Shown here: positions 47,045 through 55,531 of the stretch, piece by piece
Numbering within the stretch: the stretch's first letter is position 1
Layout: each line of letters begins with the position of its first letter
NCBI RefSeq assembly: GCF_017427765.1
Contig: NZ_JAFRSC010000033.1
Location: 1-64,000 of the forward strand
Origin: Methanobrevibacter sp.
GTDB taxonomy: Archaea; Methanobacteriota; Methanobacteria; Methanobacteriales; Methanobacteriaceae
Length of the DNA stretch: 64,000 nucleotides
Direction: 5' to 3'
Program-made: the position numbers and the translations under genes
Notes under the pieces: model-generated
Told to the model about the DNA's origin: nothing
Databases searched by the model: none
Seen by the model: only the letters and a program-made list of their open reading frames with translations

Positions 47045-47065
47045 ACTGCTCTCTTTTTTTAATTT

Positions 47066-48304
47066 TTAAATCGTATATAAGTTACCATAGTTATAAAGTA
47101 TTACTCCGTCCGGAACCCTATGGATTATGTCCTTGGTATCAAAAATAACCGGATGGGCCATTTTTTTACTGATAAGTTCGTAGTCCGGATGTTTGAATTC
47201 TCTGTGGTCACATAAAATAAGTATCAAGTCAGCACCGTCGATTGCATCTGCAAAGCTTACGAAATCATCCCTTTCTATGTGAGGGTCATGAATAGCTATT
47301 TCATAGCCGTCACCTTCAAGTTCAGCTATTATTTCATAGGCAGGACTTTCCCTGTCATCGCCGGTATTTCCTTTATATGAAACTCCCAAAACGGCTATTT
47401 TGCCTTCAGGAATGATTTTTCTTACATATTCGCATACAAACGCAGGCATTGAGTTGTTTGTATCACGGGCAAGCTTGATGATTTTTGCTGTTTCAGGGGC
47501 CTTTGCATAGATGAAGTAGGGATCAATTGCAAGGCAATGTCCGCCGACTCCAGGTCCCGGAGAGTGCAGATTGACTCTTGGGTGTTTGTTAGCCATTTTT
47601 ATCACGTCAAGGGCATTAACACCAATTTCAGCACATATCTTTGCAAGCTCATTTGCAAGTGCAATATTAACGTCTCTGAATGTATTTTCCATACATTTTG
47701 AAAGTTCCGCAGTTTTTGCTTCAGTCAGCATCAGGTTTCCTTCAACAAACTGTCCGTAGACTTCACTGGCCTTGACAGCACATTCGGGAGTCACTCCACC
47801 AATGATGCGGTCATTGTGAACAAGCTCCTCAAGGATTTTTCCCGGAAGAACCCTTTCAGGACAGTGGGCAAGATATAAGTCTTTTCCGATTGTAAAGCCT
47901 GCCTCTTCAAAAATAGGCTTTATTGTCTCGTCGGTTGACATAGGAGCTATTGTTGACTCGATAATGACGGTATTTCCTTTTTCAAGATAAGGAAGGATTG
48001 TCCTGCATGCTGTGAGAACATAGCTTAAATCGCAGCTGTAGTTTTCGATAATGTATGGGGTCGGAACTGTAATGATGAAAGCGTCGGCCTTTTCAGGAGT
48101 GAGGGAAGCTTTGTATGTATTTTTTCTAACGGATTTCTTGATGATGTCAGCTATTCCCGGCTCTTCGATATGGATTATTCCCTTATTTAAATTGTTGACC
48201 ATCTCTTCACTGATATCCACTCCAACAACATCGCAGTGGCTTCTTGAAAACAGTGCGGCTGTTGGAAGTCCTATATATCCTTGACCCATAATACATACTT
48301 TCAT
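47066..48304 (-). CDS. wecC: UDP-N-acetyl-D-mannosamine dehydrogenase type nucleotide-sugar dehydrogenase
   Basis: 412 residues with the Rossmann GQGYIGLPTA start, ERVLPGKILEELVHNDRIIGG near 150, the helix ENTFRDVNIALANELAKICAEIG and the catalytic Cys in GVGGHCLAIDPYF near 260, then the C-terminal UDP-binding domain (GVSYKGNTGDDRESPAYEI). It oxidises UDP-ManNAc to the uronic acid for surface glycans. The WecB epimerase is not in the window. SD GGAGTT precedes the ATG. It is divergent from rfbD. Confidence 0.9.
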   Translation of the reverse strand: MKVCIMGQGYIGLPTAALFSRSHCDVVGVDISEEMVNNLNKGIIHIEEPGIADIIKKSVRKNTYKASLTPEKADAFIITVPTPYIIENYSCDLSYVLTACRTILPYLEKGNTVIIESTIAPMSTDETIKPIFEEAGFTIGKDLYLAHCPERVLPGKILEELVHNDRIIGGVTPECAVKASEVYGQFVEGNLMLTEAKTAELSKCMENTFRDVNIALANELAKICAEIGVNALDVIKMANKHPRVNLHSPGPGVGGHCLAIDPYFIYAKAPETAKIIKLARDTNNSMPAFVCEYVRKIIPEGKIAVLGVSYKGNTGDDRESPAYEIIAELEGDGYEIAIHDPHIERDDFVSFADAIDGADLILILCDHREFKHPDYELISKKMAHPVIFDTKDIIHRVPDGVILYNYGNLYTI

Positions 48305-48377
48305 AATATTAACTCCGACTTTTAAATATTAAATATAATATATATTAAACCATATTATTAAACTTTTAAGGGATATT

Positions 48378-49217
48378 ATGAAGATTTTAATTACAGGTTC
48401 AAACGGAATGTTGGGCCATGATTTGCAGGAAGTCTTAAAAGACAAACATGAGCTGATTTTAACAACATCAAAGACGTTAGACATTACCGATAAGGAAAAT
48501 ACTATTAATTTCATCATTGAAAACAAGCCTGATGTAGTCATTAATTCGGCAGCATACACAGATGTTGACGGCTGTGAGACAAACCAGGACATTGCTTATG
48601 CGGTCAATGGGGAAGGTGTTAGGAATTTGGCACTTGGATGCAGACAGGTGGACTGTCCTCTGGTTCACATAAGCACCGATTATGTGTTTGACGGAACTGC
48701 AAGGGAACCTATAGCCGAAGATGGTGAAATCGGCCCTATCAGCGTTTATGGCAAAAGCAAGCTTAAGGGCGAAGAGGCCATTCAGGAGATACTTGACAAA
48801 TATTTCATTTTAAGGACAGCCTGGCTATATGGAATAAACGGCAAGAATTTCCCGAAAACAATGCTTGAACTTGCAAAAGACCACTCTGAAATTACAGTCG
48901 TTTATGATGAGGTCGGAACACCTACATACACTCCCGATTTGGCCTACGGAATTTCACAGATAATCGAAACAGACCATTACGGAATTTACCATCTGACAAA
49001 TTCAGGAAGCTGCTCATGGTGTGAGTTTGCAAAATACATCTTCGAGATTGCAGGCGCCGACGTTAATGTTGTTCCGGTTACAGCATCAGAGTTTTCAAGG
49101 CCGGCTCCAAGGCCAAGCTATTCTGTTTTGAAAAATAAAAACTGGATTGACAATGGCTTTGAACCGTTAAGGGATTACAAACTGGCCATTAAGGAATATA
49201 TTGAGTTGATTAAATGA
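48378..49217 (+). CDS. rfbD: dTDP-4-dehydrorhamnose reductase (RfbD)
   Basis: 279 residues of the extended SDR family: TGSNGMLGHDLQ NADPH-binding start, STDYVFDG with the catalytic YGKSKLKGEE, and GTPTYTPDLAYGI near 182. It makes dTDP-L-rhamnose, the last step after RfbA, RfbB and RfbC, whose genes lie 1 kb further on. SD AAGGGATAT precedes the ATG. The barnase gene begins inside its stop codon (ATGA). Confidence 0.94.
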   Translation: MKILITGSNGMLGHDLQEVLKDKHELILTTSKTLDITDKENTINFIIENKPDVVINSAAYTDVDGCETNQDIAYAVNGEGVRNLALGCRQVDCPLVHISTDYVFDGTAREPIAEDGEIGPISVYGKSKLKGEEAIQEILDKYFILRTAWLYGINGKNFPKTMLELAKDHSEITVVYDEVGTPTYTPDLAYGISQIIETDHYGIYHLTNSGSCSWCEFAKYIFEIAGADVNVVPVTASEFSRPAPRPSYSVLKNKNWIDNGFEPLRDYKLAIKEYIELIK

Positions 49218-49660
49218 ACAAGAAGCTAGTATTTGTCGCTGCACTTATAGTTGCGCTGTTTACAATAGGGTGCGTAAGTGCAGGATTTTTTGATTTTTTA
49301 AACTTTGGTGGAGATTCAGACGTTAAGGTAACTGAAGACGGCCAATACTGCACTGTTGATGAGGTTGCAGCATATATTAAAGAGTATCATAAACTTCCAA
49401 GTAACTACATAACCAAAAAAGAGGCTCAAAGTCTTGGCTGGCAGGGAGGACCGCTTAAAAAATACGCTCCCGGAAAAAGCATAGGCGGCGATACATTCAC
49501 CAACAGACAGCACGTGCTTCCCGAAAGCGATGCGAAATACATTGAATGTGACATTAACGCAAACGGAACCGCCCGTGGAGCCGAAAGGATAGTCTACAAT
49601 TCCGGTGACTTCAAGGTTTACTATACTCCGGACCATTATAAAACTTTCAAAGAGGTTTAA
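49214..49660 (+). CDS. secreted barnase-family ribonuclease
   Basis: 148 residues. A signal peptide (hydrophobic 5-20, VSAG near 21-24) is followed by a complete microbial ribonuclease domain. All barnase key positions are present: K68 (=K27, in LPSNYITKKEAQSLGW), R98 (=R59, in GGDTFTNRQHVLP), E111 (=E73, catalytic base), R121 and R125 (=R83, R87) and H141 (=H102, in PDHYKTF). It is therefore predicted to be an active guanyl-preferring extracellular RNase. It begins inside the rfbD stop codon and ends one base before the barstar ATG. Secreted RNase plus cytoplasmic inhibitor suggests an antagonistic toxin. That use is inference. Confidence 0.92.
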   Translation: MNKKLVFVAALIVALFTIGCVSAGFFDFLNFGGDSDVKVTEDGQYCTVDEVAAYIKEYHKLPSNYITKKEAQSLGWQGGPLKKYAPGKSIGGDTFTNRQHVLPESDAKYIECDINANGTARGAERIVYNSGDFKVYYTPDHYKTFKEV

Positions 49661-49661
49661 A

Positions 49662-49892
49662 ATGCAGTTGGACGGTAAGCTAATTGAAAAGGAAGGCCAT
49701 GACTATCTGATGGAGGCTTTGGATTTTCCAGACTATTACGGCAAGAATCTGGATGCCCTTTACGATTGTCTGTGCGAGGCAAGTTTTGAAATCGAGATTG
49801 TCAATGCAAGCTGCGTTGATAAGGACATTATCGATACCTTTAAGGATGCGGCTGTGGAAAATGACTTTTTGAAATTGAAGATGTTTCCTTAA
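49662..49892 (+). CDS. barstar-family ribonuclease inhibitor
   Basis: 76 residues from ATG 49662 (AGAGGT six bases upstream inside the barnase end); a longer upstream frame has no better start. The barnase-binding segment FPDYYGKNLDALYDCL (barstar: YYGENLDALWDCL) is nearly identical, including the Tyr and Asp that fill the barnase active site. The chain has no signal peptide, so it stays inside and protects the producer from its own RNase. It is somewhat shorter than barstar (89) because the N-terminal strand is trimmed. Confidence 0.92.
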   Translation: MQLDGKLIEKEGHDYLMEALDFPDYYGKNLDALYDCLCEASFEIEIVNASCVDKDIIDTFKDAAVENDFLKLKMFP

Positions 49893-50066
49893 CGGAAACT
49901 TTCATTTTTTTTTAAATTTAAATAATTCTTGTTTTTTGTTTGTAAATTTAATTTAATAGTGTTATATTTTTATTTGGGATAGATTTGGTATATTTTTGGA
50001 AAAAAGAATATATTTTACTTGAAATATAGCTTGAATATCCACATTTTTTTGGATTTGAAAAAGTGC

Positions 50067-50123
50067 CTTGTACATAATTATGTACAAGCCTTTAAATACT
50101 CCTTGTATGTAATTATGTACAAG
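50067..50123. promoter_or_regulatory. twin palindromic operator in the rfbA promoter
   Basis: A perfect 22-bp palindrome spans 50067-50088 (half-site CTTGTACATAA) and a second copy with one mismatch spans 50102-50123 (CTTGTATGTAA / TTATGTACAAG). Centres are 35 bp apart. The second copy abuts the TATA box (TTTATATA, 50126-50133), so a bound regulator would block TBP/TFB. The remaining 49893-50214 spacer holds a T9 run (terminator after barstar, 49903-49911) and otherwise AT-rich sequence. Confidence 0.7.
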
Positions 50124-50223
50124 TATTTATATACGATTTAATTCCATTTGCCTAGACAAATTTTTCATTTTTATAGTTATTTTAATTAACAATGAAAAAT
50201 AAAATCTTATTTTAGTGATTGTT

Positions 50224-51090
50224 ATGAAAGGTATAGTACTTGCAGGCGGTTCTGGAACCCGTCTTTATCCGATTACAAAAGCGGTTTCAAAACAGCTATT
50301 GCCTTTATATGATAAGCCGATGATTTATTATCCGATTTCAGTGCTGATGCTTGCTGGAATCAGGGAAATATTGATCATATCTACTCCCCGTGACTTGCCA
50401 ATGTATAAGGATTTGCTGGGTGACGGCAGTAGTTTCGGCGTAAAGCTGTCATATGAAGTGCAGGAAAATCCAAATGGTCTTGCAGAGGCATTCATCATCG
50501 GTGAAGAGTTCATCGGAAGCGATAATGTCGCTTTGATTTTGGGAGATAACATATTCCACGGTCACAGATTCACTGAAATCCTTGAAAGGGCTAAAGGCCT
50601 TGAGGAAGGTGCTGTAATATTCGGTTATTACACAAATAATCCTGAAAGTTTCGGTGTTGTCGAATTCGACAGTGAGTGGAATGTCTTGTCTATTGAAGAA
50701 AAACCTGATAATCCGAAATCAAACTATATTGTACCTGGTCTTTATTTTTATGATAATGATGTAATTGAAATAGCAAAAAGCGTTAAACCCTCTGATAGAG
50801 GCGAAGTTGAAATTACATCCGTTAATGAAGAATACCTTAAGCGTGGAAAGCTCAAAGTCGAACTCTTGGGAAGAGGTATGGCCTGGCTGGATACCGGTAC
50901 TCACGAGGGGCTTCTGGAAGCTTCTAACTTTATAGAAACTATTCAAAAAAGACAAGGATTATATATTGCCTGTCTTGAGGAGATAGCTTATCTTAAAGGT
51001 TACATTAATGATGAAGAGCTTTTGAAAACAGCTCGCGAACTTGAAAAAACTGATTATGGACAATACTTATTTAATCTAGTTAAAAAGTGA
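50224..51090 (+). CDS. rfbA: glucose-1-phosphate thymidylyltransferase (RfbA)
   Basis: 288 residues from ATG 50224 with GTGATT upstream (GTG 50215 is an alternative). The nucleotidyltransferase motif [35 protein letters not shown] opens the chain; EKPDNPKSN and [18 protein letters not shown] follow. It makes dTDP-glucose from dTTP and glucose 1-phosphate. First of rfbA-rfbC-rfbB under the twin-palindrome promoter. Confidence 0.96.
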   Translation: MKGIVLAGGSGTRLYPITKAVSKQLLPLYDKPMIYYPISVLMLAGIREILIISTPRDLPMYKDLLGDGSSFGVKLSYEVQENPNGLAEAFIIGEEFIGSDNVALILGDNIFHGHRFTEILERAKGLEEGAVIFGYYTNNPESFGVVEFDSEWNVLSIEEKPDNPKSNYIVPGLYFYDNDVIEIAKSVKPSDRGEVEITSVNEEYLKRGKLKVELLGRGMAWLDTGTHEGLLEASNFIETIQKRQGLYIACLEEIAYLKGYINDEELLKTARELEKTDYGQYLFNLVKK

Positions 51091-51094
51091 TTTT

Positions 51095-51655
51095 ATGGGA
51101 AAATTTAAATTTACAGATTTGGACATCGAAGGGATGTTCATTGTCGAGCCTACAGTTTTTGAGGACAACAGAGGATACTTTATGGAATCCTACAACGAAA
51201 ATGACTTTAAGAGTGCAGGTCATGATTTGACATTTGTTCAGGATAATCAATCAAAATCATCAAAAGGAGTTTTAAGAGGTCTTCACCTTCAGGTCAACTA
51301 TCCTCAGGGAAAACTTGTCCGTGTAATCAAAGGTGAAGTGTTTGATGTTGGAGTTGATCTCAGAGCAGACTCCCCTACCTATGGAAAATGGGCAGGAGCA
51401 ATACTGTCTGAAGAAAACAAAAAGCAGCTCTATATTCCTCCAAAATTCGCACACGGATTTGTTGTATTATCAGATGAAGCGGAATTCCAATACAAATGCA
51501 CAGAATTCTACCATGGCGAAGATGAAAGCGGAATAATGTGGAATGACGAAGACATTGCAATCGACTGGCCTATAGATGATATTGACGAGATAATATTATC
51601 CGATAAGGACAAGCAATGGAAGAGCCTTAAGGAATCTCAAATCAAATACGAGTGA
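51095..51655 (+). CDS. rfbC: dTDP-4-dehydrorhamnose 3,5-epimerase (RfbC)
   Basis: 186 residues of the cupin-type epimerase: DNRGYFMESYNENDF near 22, QDNQSKSSKGVLRGLHLQ near 50 (active-site His) and KQLYIPPKFAHGFVVLSDEAEFQYKCTEFY near 110. It converts dTDP-4-keto-6-deoxyglucose to the rhamnose isomer. It begins four bases after rfbA with GTGAT as ribosome site and is followed by rfbB. Confidence 0.95.
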   Translation: MGKFKFTDLDIEGMFIVEPTVFEDNRGYFMESYNENDFKSAGHDLTFVQDNQSKSSKGVLRGLHLQVNYPQGKLVRVIKGEVFDVGVDLRADSPTYGKWAGAILSEENKKQLYIPPKFAHGFVVLSDEAEFQYKCTEFYHGEDESGIMWNDEDIAIDWPIDDIDEIILSDKDKQWKSLKESQIKYE

Positions 51656-51659
51656 TAGC

Positions 51660-52667
51660 ATGACAAAGATTTTAGTTACAGGCGGAGCAGGTTTTATAGG
51701 AAGCAATTTTGTCAGATATATGGTTAACAAATACTCTGAATACGAAATCATTAACCTTGACGCTTTAACATACTGCGGAAACCTTGAAAACCTGAAGGAT
51801 ATTGAAGATAAGGATAATTATTCATTCGTTAAAGGAGACATTAGGGACAAGTCAGTTGTTGACGATTTGGTTAGGCAGTGTGATTATGTAATCAATTTTG
51901 CAGCTGAAAGCCATGTTGACAGAAGCATAGAAGACCCGGAGATTTTCATCAAGTCAAACGTCCTCGGTACACAGATTCTTCTCAATGCCGCCAAGGAGTT
52001 CGGAGTTGAAAAATACATTCAGATTTCAACCGATGAGGTCTATGGAACTCTTGGAAAAACAGGTTATTTTACTGAAACCACTCCTCTACAGCCAAACAGC
52101 CCTTATTCAGCTTCAAAAGCAGGCGGAGATTTAATTACAAGGGCATATGGTGAAACATTTGGTTTGCCAATCAACATTACCAGATGCTCCAATAACTACG
52201 GACCGTATCAGTTTCCGGAAAAACTGATTCCTCTCATGATTTCAAATGCTCTTGAAGATAAGAAATTGCCGATTTACGGTGACGGTAAAAACATCCGTGA
52301 CTGGTTGCATGTTTATGACCACTGCCAGGCCATTGATCTGGTTTTGCATGAAGGAAATCTTGGTGAGGTTTACAATATCGGTGGAAACAATGAAAAGGAA
52401 AATATTTACATTGTTAAATTGATATTGGAAGAGTTAGGTAAACCTGAATCATTAATTGAATTTGTAACAGACAGGTTAGGTCATGACAGGCGTTATGCCA
52501 TTGATTCAAGTAAAATTCAGGATGAGTTAGGATGGTATCCGGAATATACTTTTGAAAAAGGTATCAAAGAGACAATCCAATGGTATCTTGACAATCAGGA
52601 CTGGACCGACCAGGTCAAGAGCGGCGATTATCAGAAATATTATGAAAAAATGTATGGGGACAGATAA
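51660..52667 (+). CDS. rfbB: dTDP-glucose 4,6-dehydratase (RfbB)
   Basis: 335 residues. TGGAGFIGSNFVRY NAD-binding motif, AAESHVDRSIEDPEIF near 80, STDEVYG near 120 and the catalytic YSASKAGGD near 148 are intact. It forms dTDP-4-keto-6-deoxyglucose. SD GTGAT precedes the ATG. It is the last gene of the rfbACB set; an ORB-like sequence follows its stop codon. Confidence 0.96.
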   Translation: MTKILVTGGAGFIGSNFVRYMVNKYSEYEIINLDALTYCGNLENLKDIEDKDNYSFVKGDIRDKSVVDDLVRQCDYVINFAAESHVDRSIEDPEIFIKSNVLGTQILLNAAKEFGVEKYIQISTDEVYGTLGKTGYFTETTPLQPNSPYSASKAGGDLITRAYGETFGLPINITRCSNNYGPYQFPEKLIPLMISNALEDKKLPIYGDGKNIRDWLHVYDHCQAIDLVLHEGNLGEVYNIGGNNEKENIYIVKLILEELGKPESLIEFVTDRLGHDRRYAIDSSKIQDELGWYPEYTFEKGIKETIQWYLDNQDWTDQVKSGDYQKYYEKMYGDR

Positions 52668-52672
52668 TTTTT

Positions 52673-52695
52673 ACACTTGAAATCTACCTCTCATT
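52673..52695 (+). other. isolated ORB-like element
   Basis: TTTACACTTGAAAT followed by CTACCTCTC at 52674-52696 is an exact match to the extended origin repeat found in the orc1 spacer, including the CCTCTC block. It stands alone, about 38.5 kb from the origin, right after the rfbB stop. It may bind Orc1/Cdc6 without firing, or mark a former or second initiator site. Confidence 0.55.
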
Positions 52696-52913
52696 TTTCA
52701 TTCTTTATTTATTTTTTTTCTATTTTTTCATCAATTTGTTTATAAAATTTCAACTATCTTAACAAACTTGTTATAATTTCATTCAAAATATAATTTGAAA
52801 TTTTTAAAGTATTAAGGATAGTTTTATATATTATTATTCTTTAATATTGATTAGTGTAAGTTTATTATTTCGGAAAGGTATTTTTCGAAAATTTTGGGGA
52901 AATGGTGATTTGG

Positions 52914-53180
52914 ATGTTGGAGCAATATTTACCTTTTGTTGGTCTGATTATTTTTGGTAATATTGAGAACTTGGTTCTTTCTTCACAAGGAGTTGTCGCT
53001 GGTGTTAATCCGCTAAAACTCGGAATTGTAAGTTTTTTATGTGTTACTATGTGGCTGTGCATCGGAACTTTTGGAACACAACTGCTTATTGATTATGTTG
53101 ATTTTATTAATTTTATCGGAGGACTTGCAATATTTGTTTTAGGTCTGCAGGCTATGATCCAATCCGTAAGGGGTGAATAG
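52914..53180 (+). CDS. small three-span membrane protein, first of a tandem pair
   Basis: 88 residues from ATG 52914 (GGTGAT four bases upstream; ATG 52902 is an alternative). Three hydrophobic segments around 5-20, 33-55 and 62-80 with conserved GNIENLVLSSQGV at the first loop, GTFGTQ in the middle and GGLAIFVLGLQAM at the end. The next gene encodes a close relative. The 3-span unit looks like half of a 6-span transporter (LysE/MntP/TMEM165-like in general appearance only). Function unknown. Confidence 0.65.
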   Translation: MLEQYLPFVGLIIFGNIENLVLSSQGVVAGVNPLKLGIVSFLCVTMWLCIGTFGTQLLIDYVDFINFIGGLAIFVLGLQAMIQSVRGE

Positions 53181-53462
53181 ATGACTTCTGATATTGGACA
53201 GTTTTCTGTTTTGATTGTCTTTGGAAACATTGAAAACCTAATTCTTGCTGCTCAGGGTGTAAATGCCCATGTGAATCCCCTAGGTTTAGCAATATTAAGT
53301 TTGATTGCGGTTATCTGCTGGTTTTTAATAGGCACATTCGGAACAAAAATTGCCATGAAATATGCAAGATACATCAATTTCGTCGGTGGACTTGCAATAT
53401 TCATTTTAGGTGCTCAGGCAATGCTTGAATCTATTCCTGGAATCCTATCTTTCTTTCACTAA
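53181..53462 (+). CDS. small three-span membrane protein, second of a tandem pair
   Basis: 93 residues starting at the ATG directly after the previous TAG, with GGGGTGA upstream. It shares FGNIENLILAAQGV, GTFGTK and GGLAIFILGAQAM with its neighbour, so the two arose by duplication. It may pair with the first to form one heteromeric transporter. Odd residues are the acidic Glu in GNIENL, unusual inside a membrane span. No family is recognised. Confidence 0.65.
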   Translation: MTSDIGQFSVLIVFGNIENLILAAQGVNAHVNPLGLAILSLIAVICWFLIGTFGTKIAMKYARYINFVGGLAIFILGAQAMLESIPGILSFFH

Positions 53463-53477
53463 TTGAATTTGATTTTT

Positions 53478-54569
53478 ATGAGTTATCTAAAGCATAAGAT
53501 TTATGGGGCTTTATTTAATTTGTTTAAAGTTTTTCCCATTGATAAAAATAAAGTAACATTTATAATTGATTCCAAACAGTCATTTAAAGGCAATCTGGAT
53601 TACATCAAAAAGGAATTTGAGAAAAGAGGAAATTTCGAATTTAACTTTTTTTATAAGGATAAGCTTTCCTATTCGGCTTTTAAAAAATTGGCCACTTCCA
53701 GATACGTGTTTTTAAATGACAATTTCTTTCCTATTGCTTTTATGAACTTTAAGGATGATTCAATAGTCACTCAGCTATGGCATGCTCCGGGGGCATTTAA
53801 AAAGTTTGGAGCCTCCAGCGAAAGTGAAAGCAAGGATATTTTAAAAAAAGCCAGTGAAAACACTGATTTTTTGATTGTTTCATCCAAAAATATCGTTGAA
53901 TATTACTCAGAGGCATTCCAAATTCCTAAAAACAAGATTAAGCCTTTGGGCCTTCCACGTGCAGACTACTATTTTGAAAACCATGACATTGACAGTTTGA
54001 AATCCCAATTCTATAGAAAATATGGCATAAGCGAAGACAAAAAGATTATCCTTTATGCTCCGACTTTCAGAGATGAGGAGGAGTTCAACAATGTTTTCAA
54101 CTTTCTTGATTTGGAAAAATTCAACGAATCTCTGGGCGATGAATACGCTTTGGCTTTAAGGCTGCATCCCAAAATCAGAAACTTCTATGGTGATGATATA
54201 AAATCATCAAAAGGAGGTTATATTGACTGCAGCGGTTATCCTTCAGAGCAGGAACTGCTTTTAATCAGCGACATTTTAATAACAGACTATTCATCCATAA
54301 TGATTGAATTTGCCCTTCTTGACAAACCTATTGTGTTTTTCATCTATGATTTTGACAGCTATCTAACAAAGGAAAGGGGATTTTATTTCGATTTCAAATC
54401 CACCGTCCCCGGACCAATTGCCAGTGATTCAAATCAACTGATAAATATAATAAAAAATAAAGATTTCAACAAGGACAGATTATCCAAGTTTGTTAATACA
54501 CAGTTTGATGAAATTGACGGTCAATCATCTCAAAGGGTTGTTGATTTTCTTTTAAATTATGAGGGCTAA
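53478..54569 (+). CDS. CDP-glycerol:poly(glycerophosphate) glycerophosphotransferase family
   Basis: 363 residues from ATG 53478 (TTG 53463 is an alternative). The C-terminal GT-B-like half carries the family marks: QLWHAPGAFKKFG near 97, GLPRADYYF near 160, LYAPTFRDEEEF near 190, LRLHPKI and SDILITDYSSIMIEFALLDKPIVFFIYDFDSY near 270. Bacterial members build teichoic acid chains. A methanogen with pseudomurein could use it for polyol-phosphate or other phosphoglycan decoration. It stands in the surface-sugar cluster. Confidence 0.86.
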   Translation: MSYLKHKIYGALFNLFKVFPIDKNKVTFIIDSKQSFKGNLDYIKKEFEKRGNFEFNFFYKDKLSYSAFKKLATSRYVFLNDNFFPIAFMNFKDDSIVTQLWHAPGAFKKFGASSESESKDILKKASENTDFLIVSSKNIVEYYSEAFQIPKNKIKPLGLPRADYYFENHDIDSLKSQFYRKYGISEDKKIILYAPTFRDEEEFNNVFNFLDLEKFNESLGDEYALALRLHPKIRNFYGDDIKSSKGGYIDCSGYPSEQELLLISDILITDYSSIMIEFALLDKPIVFFIYDFDSYLTKERGFYFDFKSTVPGPIASDSNQLINIIKNKDFNKDRLSKFVNTQFDEIDGQSSQRVVDFLLNYEG

Positions 54570-54570
54570 A

Positions 54571-55530
54571 ATGACAAATTATAGTGTTAGTGTAATTATT
54601 CCAGTTTATAATTGTGGTGAATATATAGGTGACACTCTCAAATCAGTCATTAATCAGGATTTTGATGATTATGAAATAATTGTCATTGATGACGGTTCAA
54701 CCGATAACAGTTTAGAGGTAATCAATACCACATTGAATGGCTGCGGCGTTTCATATAAGATAATACATCAGGAAAACGGCGGTGTCAGCGTTGCAAGAAA
54801 TCATGGAATTGACGTTTCCTCTGGTGAGTATCTGGTTTTCGTCGATGGGGATGATTACGTTACTCCGAATCATTTATCTGAGCTCTACAAAGGAGGTCAG
54901 GATTTCAGTCTGATTCAGTTTGCAAAAAAAGATGATGGCAGGCTCTCAAATCCAAATTACTTTAATTTTGAATTCATTTCAACTGACGAATTCATAAAAA
55001 AAGAGCTAAAGATGGAAATCCTATTTAATTTTTTCCAGCTGATGTATAGAGCTGACATCATTAAGGAAAACAATATCCGCTTTACTCCGGGTGTAGTTTA
55101 TGGCGAAGACACTGAATTTGCACTTAAGGCGCTGATTTACGGTGACAGAATACATATAAGTAATGAAGTGACCTATTATTATGTTCAAAGGTCAGATTCC
55201 GCTATCAGAACAACTGAATTCAGGCGTTTTGACGTTGTTGAAATTTTTGAAAATCTGGCGGATTTCTACAGGCTTCACGGAAAAGGCAAGCTGGCAAATC
55301 TCATCATCAAATCCAGAATTCCCAAAGCTATTTTCGGCAATATGAACTATTTCTTTTACAGCTGCTACGGCTTTGAAGACGTAATGTATGTAATGAAGAA
55401 AAAGGATTTGTTTTCTAAATTATCCAGATATGAGGGAGAGCCTAAATTTGAAATAAAAATTAGACTGTTCTTATTGAATCCAAAACTGTATTATAAACTC
55501 TGGTTTAGATTTAAAAATTCGATTGATTAA
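54571..55530 (+). CDS. GT2 glycosyltransferase
   Basis: 319 residues from ATG 54571 (GAGGGCT upstream). GT2 core with VSVIIPVYNCGEYIGDTLKSVINQDF, VIDDGSTDNS, the NGGVSVARNHGI signature and the metal site FVDGDDY near 90, then VYGEDTEFALKALIYG near 185. No membrane helix. It most likely adds a sugar to a lipid-linked surface glycan. Donor and acceptor are not determined by sequence. It follows the CDP-glycerol-type gene with no gap. Confidence 0.86.
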   Translation: MTNYSVSVIIPVYNCGEYIGDTLKSVINQDFDDYEIIVIDDGSTDNSLEVINTTLNGCGVSYKIIHQENGGVSVARNHGIDVSSGEYLVFVDGDDYVTPNHLSELYKGGQDFSLIQFAKKDDGRLSNPNYFNFEFISTDEFIKKELKMEILFNFFQLMYRADIIKENNIRFTPGVVYGEDTEFALKALIYGDRIHISNEVTYYYVQRSDSAIRTTEFRRFDVVEIFENLADFYRLHGKGKLANLIIKSRIPKAIFGNMNYFFYSCYGFEDVMYVMKKKDLFSKLSRYEGEPKFEIKIRLFLLNPKLYYKLWFRFKNSID

Positions 55531-55531
55531 C

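Noticed and set aside
47041-47065. T run between the UbiD gene and wecC as a structured terminator
   Set aside because: There is a T7 run but no hairpin; probably a simple T-tract stop, too weak to list separately.
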